A DNA stretch of 63,418 bases from Streptomyces sp. LUP30 (lineage in GTDB: Bacteria; Actinomycetota; Actinomycetes; Streptomycetales; Streptomycetaceae), in the NCBI RefSeq assembly GCF_001746365.1, contig NZ_MJAJ01000049.1, forward strand, positions 9,735-73,152, read 5' to 3'. A program made the translations under genes and the position numbers. Positions 26,312-34,304 of this stretch are shown here, piece after piece. The notes under the pieces are model-generated. The model searched no databases. It was not told where the DNA came from and saw only the letters and a program-made list of their open reading frames with translations. Within the stretch, counting starts at the first letter, position 1. Each line of letters begins with the position of its first letter.

Positions 26312-28243
26312 TCAGGGAAGCCGGAGCTCGCGCCGCGGCGCGCCCGTGCCGGCCGGCGGGGCGGCGTGGGAGGCGGCGGCGGCCGGGCGGGACCCGGCCG
26401 TCGCGGCGGCGAACGCCTTGGCTCCGCCCACGAAGGGGACCCGGGCCGACGTGCGGGACAGGTCCACGGCGAGCGTCGGGGTGTCGGCGGGCGGGTCGAT
26501 GAGGTCCCTGTCGGTGCCCGCCACGATCAGCGCGAGGCGATGACCGGCCGGGACGACGTGGTCGGTGGCGGCGAGGCCGAGGGTGATCGTGTACGCCCTG
26601 CCCGGAGTGAGCGGCACGCCCTTGCCGGGGTCGGCGTAGGTGCCGAGGTCGGCCCAGCCCCGGCTGACGACGGTGGCGCCCACGTCGACGGTCTTTGCCT
26701 TCGTCTCCTTGAAGCAGGCGCTGTCGCCCGCGGTGCTCTCGCCCCAGCAGGTGCGCTCGTCGAGGGTGGTGATGCCCTCGCCGCCGGCCGCGTAGTCCCG
26801 GACGGTGTCCGGGCCGAGGTCGACGAGGACGGCGCTCAGGTGAGCCGTGGCCGTGGTGGGCGTGGCGGTGACGGTGACCTGGGAGGAGCCGGACAGGCGC
26901 AGGTCACGGGTGAGGGCGCCGGTGACGAAGCCTGCCTTGTCGGGCGTCGGCGTGTCGATCCGCGCGGCCCAGTCGGTCTCGTCGAGCCGCGGGTCGTCGG
27001 TGAAGGTCGCGCTGCCCGTGCCCCTGCGCAGACCGAGGGCGCCGGCGGTCGGGCGCAGGATCGCGGTCCGGGTGCCGTGCGGCGGCCAGACCTTCGAAGT
27101 GACCCACTGGTCGGGGTGGCGTTCGATGTCGGCCATCGGCTCGCGGTCGATGCCGTTGTCGTAACCGAGGAGTTCGTGGTCGAACCAGCGGTGCAGGGTG
27201 TCGACCCAGTCGGCGCGGCGGAAGTCGAAGGGATCGACGTGGCCGGTCTGGGAGAGCCAGATCTTGCGCTCGACGCCGTTCTTCGCGAGGGCGTCCCACC
27301 ACTGCCCGAGGTGCTTGGTGCGAACGTTGAGGTCCTGCAGGCCGTGGACGAGGAAGACGCTGGCCTTCACCTTGCGCGCGTCCTTGACGTAGTCGCGCTC
27401 GGTCCACAGCGGCGTCCGGTCTCCGGTGCGCGGGGCGTCGTCGACGAGTCGGCGCTGGACGGCGGCGCACCGGGTGCGCGCGTCGGGGGAGGTGACGTAG
27501 TCGGCGAGGGCGTCGGGGCCCGAGTCGTAGAGCGGGGCGCCCTGGGCGAAGTAGTAGTCGTACCAGGAGGAGATGGCGCTGATCGGCACGACCGTCCTCA
27601 GGCCCCGGACGCCGGTGGCGGCGACGGCGTTGGCGATGGTGCCGTCCCAGCTCTTGCCGATCATGCCGGTCGCGCCGTTGGTCCAGCTCGCCCTGGTGGT
27701 CGTGCTGCCGGTGCGGGTGGTGTAGGCCTTGGCGCGGCCGTTGAGCCAGTCGACGACGGCCTTGGCGGACTGCACCTCGAAGCGGCCGCCCACGTCCTCG
27801 CAGCCGTCGGAGCGTCCGGTGCCGGCCAGGTCGACGCCGACGAAGGCATAGCCGCGCGGGACGAAGTAGTTGTCGTAGAACAGCGGCATCTGGACGACGT
27901 TCCCGGCCGGGTCGTACGTCTTGAGCTGCCCCTCGTTGCCGCGTCCGCAGCAGGAGTAGTAGGGGCTCGCGTCCATGATGACGGGCACCTTGCGGCCCTG
28001 TGCGGCGGGTTCGCGGGGGCGGACGACGTCGGCGGCGACCCGGTCCGTCCGGCCGTCGCCGTCGGCGTCGAGCCCGGTGTCGACCCAGACGGCTTCGCGG
28101 ACGGCGTCTGTGTAGGAGTACACGGGTCGGCTCTCGCGTGGGGCGCCGTGGGCCGCTGCCGGGGTGAGGAAGGCGGCCACCAGGAGGGTGATGACGGCGG
28201 TCGCGAGCGGTCTCCAGGTCGTGAAGCGCGTGCGTGTCGGCAT
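26312..28243 (-). CDS. Secreted Xaa-Pro dipeptidyl-peptidase-like hydrolase
   Basis: A 643-aa S15/CocE-type serine peptidase. A signal peptide covers residues 1-~35 (basic start, hydrophobic LATAVITLLVAAFLTPAAA). The catalytic domain has the nucleophile Ser in GMIGKSWDG, Asp in GLQDLNVRTKH and His in TGHVDP. The C-terminal half is a jelly-roll domain (AGHRLALIVAGTDRD). I choose the ATG at 28243 over the frame's start at 28561. It has an acggta (minus-strand TACCGT) at 28251-28256, 7 bp upstream, and no ribosome site, so it is probably leaderless. It would cleave X-Pro dipeptides outside the cell. Confidence 0.93.
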   Translation of the reverse strand: MPTRTRFTTWRPLATAVITLLVAAFLTPAAAHGAPRESRPVYSYTDAVREAVWVDTGLDADGDGRTDRVAADVVRPREPAAQGRKVPVIMDASPYYSCCGRGNEGQLKTYDPAGNVVQMPLFYDNYFVPRGYAFVGVDLAGTGRSDGCEDVGGRFEVQSAKAVVDWLNGRAKAYTTRTGSTTTRASWTNGATGMIGKSWDGTIANAVAATGVRGLRTVVPISAISSWYDYYFAQGAPLYDSGPDALADYVTSPDARTRCAAVQRRLVDDAPRTGDRTPLWTERDYVKDARKVKASVFLVHGLQDLNVRTKHLGQWWDALAKNGVERKIWLSQTGHVDPFDFRRADWVDTLHRWFDHELLGYDNGIDREPMADIERHPDQWVTSKVWPPHGTRTAILRPTAGALGLRRGTGSATFTDDPRLDETDWAARIDTPTPDKAGFVTGALTRDLRLSGSSQVTVTATPTTATAHLSAVLVDLGPDTVRDYAAGGEGITTLDERTCWGESTAGDSACFKETKAKTVDVGATVVSRGWADLGTYADPGKGVPLTPGRAYTITLGLAATDHVVPAGHRLALIVAGTDRDLIDPPADTPTLAVDLSRTSARVPFVGGAKAFAAATAGSRPAAAASHAAPPAGTGAPRRELRLP

Positions 28244-28460
28244 GCGCGGGACGGTACTCCGGTCAACTCCCGTGCAGAAGAGGGCACATGATGCTCCGGG
28301 GGGCGCGGGAAGGCCGGTGGCCGGAACACGACCGTGTGGGTGGTTCGCACGTGTCGGCCGAATGGCGATCGTGTGACAGGGGTGGTGCTGGGCAGGTCCT
28401 GGGGCACAGGGAGTCAATAGGCTCCCAACAGACCCCTTGCCTCTACGACTTGGAGCTTTC

Positions 28461-29954
28461 GTGCAGCGCAGAATCCTCGCGCCGGGCGCACTGGCCGCCG
28501 CGTCCGTCCTGCTGGCGATCCCGGCATCGGCCGCGAGCTTCTCCCCCGGCGCCCCGGGCATCGGCGACCCCTACTACCCGGCCTACGGCAACGGCGGATA
28601 CGACGTCTCCCATTACGACCTGCGGCTGAAGTACCAGCCCGCCACGGACGAGTTGGAGGGGACGGCGACCATCCTCGCGACGACCACGCAGGATCTGTCG
28701 CGCTTCGACCTGGACTTCCTGCTCGACGTCAGCGAGGTGCGGGTCGACGGCGTGAAGGCGGCGTTCGCCGCCTCCGGCGAGCACGAGCTCCAGATCACGC
28801 CGAAGAAGGCCCTGCCCAAGGGCGCGGCGATCACCGTCGTGGTGCGCTACAGCGGAGTCCCGTCGTCGAAGCAGGCGTACGGCTTCACCAGTTGGCACCG
28901 CACCCCGGACGGCGGGGTCGGCGCGAACGAGCCCGAGTCGGCCTGGTGGTGGTTCCCCAGCAACGACCACCCGCTCGACAAGGCCACCTACGACGTGTCG
29001 GTCCAGGTGCCGGACGGCACCCAGGCCCTCTCCAACGGCACGCTGCAGTCCACGAGTTCCCGGGCCGGCTGGACCCGCTACAACTGGCGGTCCGGCAAAC
29101 CGCAGGCCACCTATCTCGCCACCCTCGCGGTCGGCAGGTTCGACATCACGACCGGCACGACCGAGAGCGGCATCCCGGTCGTCAACGCCTACAGCCAGGA
29201 CCTGGGCGACAACGCCGGTGCGGCGCGGGCGAGCATCGAGCGGACCGGGGAGATCGCCGACTGGCTGAGCGGCTACTTCGGGCCGTACCCCTTCGACGCG
29301 CTCGGCGGGTACGTGCCGAACACGACCACGGGGTACGCGCTGGAGACGCAGACCCGGCCGTTCTACAGCCCGCGGCAGTTCGCGAGCGGCTCGAACACCT
29401 CCGTGGTGGTGCATGAACTGGCCCACCAGTGGTACGGCGACTTCGTGTCCGTGGCCGGCTGGAAGGACATCTGGCTGAACGAGGGCTTCGCCCGGTACGC
29501 GCAGTGGCTGTGGTCCGAGCACGAGGACGAGGGCACGGCGCAGGAGCTCGCGGACTACGTGTACGCCGCGCATCCGGCCGACGACGCGTTCTGGACGGTG
29601 AAGCCGGGCGACCCTGGCCCGGAGAACCAGTTCGACATCGCCGTCTACGACCGGGGCGCGCTGGCCGTGCAGGCGCTGCGCAACGAGATCGGCGACGACG
29701 CGTTCTTCACCGTCCTCAAGGGCTGGCCCCGGCAGCACGCGTACGGCAACGCGGCGATCGCCGACTTCCGGCAGTACGCCGAGCAGGTCTCCGGCAAGCG
29801 GCTGGACGCGTTGTTCGACACATGGCTCTTCGAGCCGGCCAAGCCCGGGGCGCCCGCGGCGCGCACCGCGTCGATCGCGAAGCCGGCGGCCGCGCCCGTG
29901 GCGCCGAGGTCGTGGAAGAAGATCGCCGCGACGAACGACGTCCATGAGCACTGA
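28461..29954 (+). CDS. Secreted M1-family metallopeptidase
   Basis: A 497-aa secreted zinc aminopeptidase-like enzyme. The signal peptide is residues 1-~24 (QRRILAPGALAAASVLLAI, ending ASAAS). The zinc site is HELAHQWYGD with the third ligand in WLNEGFARY, 18 residues on, as in M1. The usual GAMEN exopeptidase motif is replaced by a divergent sequence near YALETQT. The GTG at 28461 has GGAG 6 bp upstream. At ~500 aa it lacks the long C-terminal helical domain of large M1 peptidases. A Pro/Ala-rich tail ends the protein. It diverges from the X-Pro peptidase, so both may serve extracellular peptide use. Confidence 0.93.
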   Translation: MQRRILAPGALAAASVLLAIPASAASFSPGAPGIGDPYYPAYGNGGYDVSHYDLRLKYQPATDELEGTATILATTTQDLSRFDLDFLLDVSEVRVDGVKAAFAASGEHELQITPKKALPKGAAITVVVRYSGVPSSKQAYGFTSWHRTPDGGVGANEPESAWWWFPSNDHPLDKATYDVSVQVPDGTQALSNGTLQSTSSRAGWTRYNWRSGKPQATYLATLAVGRFDITTGTTESGIPVVNAYSQDLGDNAGAARASIERTGEIADWLSGYFGPYPFDALGGYVPNTTTGYALETQTRPFYSPRQFASGSNTSVVVHELAHQWYGDFVSVAGWKDIWLNEGFARYAQWLWSEHEDEGTAQELADYVYAAHPADDAFWTVKPGDPGPENQFDIAVYDRGALAVQALRNEIGDDAFFTVLKGWPRQHAYGNAAIADFRQYAEQVSGKRLDALFDTWLFEPAKPGAPAARTASIAKPAAAPVAPRSWKKIAATNDVHEH

Positions 29955-30068
29955 GCCCTGCCCCCTCCGCCCATGGCACGGCCGGAACTCTGCGAACTCC
30001 TGTCTGATTCACGGTGGTTCTGGGTAACAAGCCGTGCAGACGGACACCGGAGAGAACGGGGAGAGCCC

Positions 30069-30248
30069 ATGGCGACTGCACGGAACGGCAACGAGGGTCT
30101 GGGTGTGTGGCGGGTGCTGCCGCTCGTCGGGGCGGTGGTCCTGGCCATCGGCCTGATCGGCGGGATGCCGCTGCTGACGCTGCTGGGCGCGGTCGTGGCT
30201 CTGGTCGGGGTGGTCGGCCTCACCGTGGCGAGACGCAAGCAGAACTGA
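30069..30248 (+). CDS. Small membrane protein, 59 aa
   Basis: A 59-aa protein with two hydrophobic segments (VWRVLPLVGAVVLAIGLIG and LLTLLGAVVALVGVVGLTV) joined by a short turn and ended by RRKQN, so both ends probably face the cytoplasm. GGGAG lies 6 bp before the ATG. Many Streptomyces genomes carry such small two-helix proteins of unknown function. It follows the M1 peptidase gene by 114 bp and may be co-transcribed. Confidence 0.75.
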   Translation: MATARNGNEGLGVWRVLPLVGAVVLAIGLIGGMPLLTLLGAVVALVGVVGLTVARRKQN

Positions 30249-30292
30249 CGTCCAGCCGTCGGGGCGTCGGGGCGTTGCGAGGTCGGCGGGCT

Positions 30293-30320
30293 CCGCGAGC
30301 GGGTGTCGGCCCGCTCGCGG
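30293..30320. terminator. Bidirectional hairpin between small membrane protein and PfkB gene
   Basis: A perfect 11-bp stem (CCGCGAGCGGG at 30293-30303, complement 30310-30320) with a 6-nt loop lies between two convergent genes. No T-tract on either strand. Confidence 0.7.
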
Positions 30321-30355
30321 CAGACGTCGGCACTACCGCCGTCACGGACCCGCCG

Positions 30356-31360
30356 TCACCGGCCCGACGGGCCCGCCGACGCGGGTCGGGCGCCGCTCTC
30401 GGGAGTGCCGGCCGTGGGAACCGCGGCGGGGGCGGCCGCCGCGGCCAGCAGTCCGGATCGCGACAGGGCGGCGCTCTCGGTGGCCGGGACCGTGCAGGCG
30501 TACGCCCCCGCCAGCGCACCGTACTCGGCGCACCGGCGGGGCGGTTCGCCGCTGAGGCGGCCGAAGAGGAAGGCGGACGCGAAGGCGTCGCCCGCGCCGT
30601 TGGAGTCGACCGCCGGCGCGGGCGGTGCGACGGCGGGCACATGGGTCAGCTCGCCGTCCGCCAGCAGATACGCCCCCTCGGCGCCGGCCGTGGCGACGAC
30701 CGCCTCGGCGCGGCCCCGCCCGGCGATCCGGCGCATGGTCGCCTGCGGGTCCCGCAGCGCGGTGACGGAGACGAACACGACGTCCGCCTCGTAGGCGAAG
30801 GCCTCGTGGTAGGGATTCTCGCCGTCCCAGTTGTGCAGGTCGGTGGAGATGCCCACGCCCGCCTCGCGGAGCACGGGGAGGGCCTCGGCACAGGGGTGGG
30901 TGATGGACACGTGCGCGTGGCGGCTCACCGCGGCCAGGGCGCGCAGCGTGTCCTCGGGGAAGCGGTCGTCCGGGCGGCTGCGGCTGTTGTCGTACAGGGA
31001 GAGCCGTCGCCCGTCCGGGCTCACCATGTTGACCGCGCGCTTGGTGCCGGCGGGCTGCGGGATCTCGGTCAGGGCGATGCCCCGGTCCCGGTGCAGGGCA
31101 CGCACGAGGTCGCCCTCGGGGTCGTCGCCGAGGAAGTCCAGGTGGTGGGTGCGCAGGCCGAGGGCGGCGAGGCCCAGGGCGACGAAGTCGCCGGTCTGCC
31201 CGGCGCGGGCGCGGATGCCGCCGTCGATCATGTAGCTGTCGGCGTACGGGAGCGGGAGTTCGGGCACGTACACGATCGTGTCCACGCCTGCCCCGCCCAG
31301 GACCAGGACGTCGACGTCCCTTTCGGCGTTCCCGTCGTTCTCCGCGCGCACACGCGTCAC
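30356..31360 (-). CDS. PfkB-family carbohydrate kinase
   Basis: A 334-aa ribokinase-fold kinase, phosphorylating a sugar or nucleoside with ATP. It shows the family's DVLVLGGAGVDTIVYV start, GGIRARAGQTGDFVALGLAALG (PfkB signature 1 region), STDLHNWDG, and the catalytic DSNGAGDAFASAFL (signature 2, with the Asp base). The last ~45 residues are Ala/Pro-rich. Its GTG start overlaps the macrodomain gene by 4 bp (GTGA), so the two are co-translated. Substrate is unknown; ribose or an ADP-ribose-derived sugar is attractive given the partner. Confidence 0.9.
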   Translation of the reverse strand: MTRVRAENDGNAERDVDVLVLGGAGVDTIVYVPELPLPYADSYMIDGGIRARAGQTGDFVALGLAALGLRTHHLDFLGDDPEGDLVRALHRDRGIALTEIPQPAGTKRAVNMVSPDGRRLSLYDNSRSRPDDRFPEDTLRALAAVSRHAHVSITHPCAEALPVLREAGVGISTDLHNWDGENPYHEAFAYEADVVFVSVTALRDPQATMRRIAGRGRAEAVVATAGAEGAYLLADGELTHVPAVAPPAPAVDSNGAGDAFASAFLFGRLSGEPPRRCAEYGALAGAYACTVPATESAALSRSGLLAAAAAPAAVPTAGTPESGARPASAGPSGR

Positions 31361-31839
31361 CCCTCCCCGTGGTCGTACACCGTCACCGCGACGCCCTGCG
31401 CCACCAGCCGCTCACCGACGAGCGGCTCGACACGGGACCACTTGCCCCCGGCCAGCCCGCAGCCTATCCGGGGCATGTGCACCGACGCGCCGAGTTCCAG
31501 GGCACGGTCGGCGAGGCGGGCCGGCGCCGCGTCGATGGCGTCGTAGCGCACGGGGACGCCCTTGCTGCCCGTCCGCACGCCGCGCTGGCCGATCATGTCG
31601 GCCACCCACACATCCCTCTCCACCCGGACCGTCTGGAGCGCGCCCAGGGCGAAGTCGTTGGATGCGCGCTCCCTGTGCCAGGCGCGGTAGGCCGCCTCGG
31701 GTTCGGGCCAACGCCGCGACAGCGCCAGGACGAACCCCTTCCCCCAGCCCCCGACGTCGTTGCAGACATGGGCGATCACCTTGACGCCCTTCACCGACGG
31801 AACGGTGGCGTCACCCCGGACGTATGCGATCTCCGACAT
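31357..31839 (-). CDS. Macrodomain protein, TARG1/Poa1p-like
   Basis: A 160-aa stand-alone macrodomain. It starts IAYVRGDAT, has VIAHVCNDVGGWGKGFVLAL (the ADP-ribose-binding loop), MIGQRGVRT and the C-terminal MPRIGCGLAGGKW. The short loop and this C-terminal motif resemble TARG1/Poa1p-type proteins that release ADP-ribose or act on ADP-ribose-1''-phosphate. A leaderless promoter is probable: accgta (minus-strand TACGGT) at 31846-31851 is 6 bp before the ATG. It is co-translated with a PfkB kinase. No ADP-ribosyltransferase is nearby. Confidence 0.88.
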   Translation of the reverse strand: MSEIAYVRGDATVPSVKGVKVIAHVCNDVGGWGKGFVLALSRRWPEPEAAYRAWHRERASNDFALGALQTVRVERDVWVADMIGQRGVRTGSKGVPVRYDAIDAAPARLADRALELGASVHMPRIGCGLAGGKWSRVEPLVGERLVAQGVAVTVYDHGEG

Positions 31840-31881
31840 GACGCCACCGTAGGCGGTGCCGCTGACAGCGGCTCCGGAGTG

Positions 31882-33345
31882 CTATTCGGTGAGCTGGGAG
31901 AGCTCCGGGTCCGTCGCCTCGGACACCCGGTCGCGGACCGCGAACCAGCCTGCCACGAGGGCGGCCGCCACCACCGGGATCAGCAGGAGCGTCCTGCGGC
32001 CGACCTCGGGGTCGTCCCACATCAGGCCGAGGACCGCGATCAGGAAGACGATCGTGACGATCTCCGTGGCCGGGCTGCCCGGGAGGCGGAAGGAGGGCCG
32101 CCGCACGAGCCCCGCCCGCGCGCGGCGGACGAAGACCAGATGGCAGATCATGATGATCACCCAGGTGCTGATGACGCCGAGGGAGGCGATGTTCAGCACG
32201 ATCTCGAAGGCCTGGCCGGGCATGAGGTAGTTCAGGCCGACGCCGAGGACGCACACCGCGCAGGTCAGCAGGATGCCGCCGTAGGGGACCTGGCTGCGGT
32301 TCATGCGGGCGGTGAACCTCGGCGCCGAGCCCGCCATGGCCATGGAGCGCAGGATGCGGCCGGTGGAGTACAGGCCGGAGTTCAGGGAGGACATGGCGGC
32401 CGTCAGGACCACCAGGTTCATCACGTCGCCGGCGCCCGAGACGCCGATCTTCGACAGGACCGTGACGAACGGGCTCTCGTCGGCCGAGTACAGCGAGCCG
32501 GGCAGCAGCACGGCGAGCAGGACGACCGAGCCGACGTAGAACAGGCCGACGCGCCACATGATGGAGTTCACCGCGCGCGGGACGATCTTCTCCGGCTCCG
32601 CCGTCTCGCCCGCGGCGACGCCGACCAGCTCCAGCGCCGCGTAGGCGAAGATCACGCCCTGCATGACGAGGACCACGGGCATGGCGCCGTGCGGGAGGAG
32701 TCCGCCGTGCTCCGTGATCACGCCCGGGCCGGGCGTCTGCCCGCCCACCTGGTGCCGGGTGGCGAGCAGGAAGATGCCGACGCACATGAAGGCGACGAGG
32801 GTGGCGACCTTGACGATCGCGAACCAGAACTCCATCTCGCCGAAGATCTTCACCGAGATCAGGTTCACCGCCAGCACCACCGTGAGCGCGACCAGCGCGA
32901 GCACCCACTGGGGGATGCTCGTGAACAGGCTCCAGTAGTGCGTGTACAGCGCGATCGCGGTGATGTCGGCGATGCCGGTCGTGGACCAGTTCAGGAAGTA
33001 CATCCAGCCGGCGACATAGGCGCCCTTCTCGCCGAGGAACTCGCGCGCGTACGACACGAAGGAGCCGGAGGAGGGCCGGTACAGGACCAGCTCGCCGAGG
33101 GCGCGGACCACGAAGAAGGCGAAGACGCCGCAGACCAGGTAGGCGAGCGCCAGAGCCGGGCCCGCGCTGTGCAGGCGTCCCCCCGCGCCCAGGAAGAGGC
33201 CGGTGCCGATGGCGCCGCCGATGGCGATCATGTTGACGTGGCGATGCTTGAGGTCCTTGCTGTAGCCGGCGTCGCCCGCGTCCGCGGGTGACGCGGCCGC
33301 CTGGGGGGCGGCGACTTCGGCCGTGCGCACGCTGTCCTTGCTCAC
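31882..33345 (-). CDS. Amino-acid permease (APC superfamily)
   Basis: A 487-aa cytoplasmic-membrane transporter with about 12 hydrophobic segments. The APC family signature is present as HVNMIAIGGAIGTGLFLGAG near residue 38, with FAYAALELVGVAAGETAEP (TM6 region) and the GSPATEIVTIV tail region. It resembles the GabP/CycA/LysP branch; the substrate cannot be told. GTG at 33345 is chosen since the upstream in-frame residues are low complexity, but the ribosome site is weak. It is divergent from a MerR regulator that may control it. Confidence 0.92.
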   Translation of the reverse strand: MSKDSVRTAEVAAPQAAASPADAGDAGYSKDLKHRHVNMIAIGGAIGTGLFLGAGGRLHSAGPALALAYLVCGVFAFFVVRALGELVLYRPSSGSFVSYAREFLGEKGAYVAGWMYFLNWSTTGIADITAIALYTHYWSLFTSIPQWVLALVALTVVLAVNLISVKIFGEMEFWFAIVKVATLVAFMCVGIFLLATRHQVGGQTPGPGVITEHGGLLPHGAMPVVLVMQGVIFAYAALELVGVAAGETAEPEKIVPRAVNSIMWRVGLFYVGSVVLLAVLLPGSLYSADESPFVTVLSKIGVSGAGDVMNLVVLTAAMSSLNSGLYSTGRILRSMAMAGSAPRFTARMNRSQVPYGGILLTCAVCVLGVGLNYLMPGQAFEIVLNIASLGVISTWVIIMICHLVFVRRARAGLVRRPSFRLPGSPATEIVTIVFLIAVLGLMWDDPEVGRRTLLLIPVVAAALVAGWFAVRDRVSEATDPELSQLTE

Positions 33346-33541
33346 GGGTGGTTCCACTCTCTGGTGCGCCCGGGCCTGATGCGCCCGGGTGTCCGTACGG
33401 TCGTGGCCCGCGGCTCCCGGGTAGGGGGCACAGACCAAGGCAGCACCTTCCCGGGCTCGGGATGGCCATGCGGTGGCCGACGTCACACGGCGTCGCTTCG
33501 CACAGGACCCTCACCGCGGCTCCGCACTCTGCCGCTCCGGG

Positions 33542-33572
33542 TTTCACAGCACCGGTGTCACAGCGATACTGC
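33542..33572 (+). promoter_or_regulatory. MerR-type promoter with 19-bp spacer
   Basis: TTTCAC (33542-33547) and TACTGC (33567-33572) flank a 19-bp spacer that contains the perfect 8-bp palindrome CACCGGTG (33550-33557). Long 19-20-bp spacers with a central dyad are the hallmark of MerR-activated promoters. The -10 lies 5 bp before the ATG at 33578, so the mRNA would be leaderless. The match to consensus hexamers is only fair, so the call is tentative. Confidence 0.45.
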
Positions 33573-33577
33573 TGCAC

Positions 33578-34291
33578 ATGACGATCGAGACCGAGGAGCC
33601 GGCCCTCACGGTCGACGAGCTGGCGGCCCGGGCGGGGGTCACGGTACGCACCGTGCGCTTCTACTCCACCAAGGGGCTGCTGCCGCCGCCGGCCATCGGT
33701 CCGCGCCGGGTGGGCCACTACGGCCCCGGGCATCTCGCCCGTCTCGCGCTGATCGAGGAGCTGCGCGAGCAGGGGCTGACGCTGGCCGCGATCGAGCGGT
33801 ACCTGGACCGGCTGCCGCCCGGGCTCGACGCCCATGACCTCGCCGTGCACCGGGCCGTGGTGGCGTCCTGGGCCCCGGACGCGGTGGAGACGGTGACCCT
33901 GGAGGAGTTGCAGCGCAGGGCCGGGCGGCCGCTCGGCGAGGAGGACGTGGACCGGCTCGTCGCGATGAACGTCGTCCGGCGCGAGCGGGACGGGTACGGG
34001 GTCGACCCCGGACTGCTGCGCCTCGGTGTGCGGCTCCTGGACGTGCCTCTGTCGCAGGAGTCGATCCGCGCCGCGCGCGCCGTCCTTCTCGACCACGCGC
34101 GCGCCGCGGCCCACGAGCTGTCCCGGCTGCTGCGCGAGGAGGTTCCGGAGCGCGACGCGCAGGCGGTGCGCTCGCTGTCGGCGCACATGCAGCCCCTGGT
34201 CGTGCAGGCCCTGCTGACGGCCTTCCAGCGCTCGCTCACCGATGAGCTGCGGGAGTGGCTCGGGGAGCCGCCGTCCGACGGCTCCCCCTGA
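33578..34291 (+). CDS. MerR-family transcriptional regulator
   Basis: A 237-aa regulator. The N-terminal winged helix is LTVDELAARAGVTVRTVRFY (residues 10-29), followed by STKGLLPPP and the hinge helix VGHYGPGHLARLALIEELREQGLTLAAIERYL. The remaining ~150 residues are helical and lack the Cys set of metal sensors, so the effector is probably organic. The ATG at 33578 is chosen from the frame beginning at 33473. It sits divergent to the amino-acid permease and convergent with the beta-oxidation operon, and may autoregulate. Confidence 0.9.
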   Translation: MTIETEEPALTVDELAARAGVTVRTVRFYSTKGLLPPPAIGPRRVGHYGPGHLARLALIEELREQGLTLAAIERYLDRLPPGLDAHDLAVHRAVVASWAPDAVETVTLEELQRRAGRPLGEEDVDRLVAMNVVRRERDGYGVDPGLLRLGVRLLDVPLSQESIRAARAVLLDHARAAAHELSRLLREEVPERDAQAVRSLSAHMQPLVVQALLTAFQRSLTDELREWLGEPPSDGSP

Positions 34292-34304
34292 GACGCCCGG
34301 TGAC

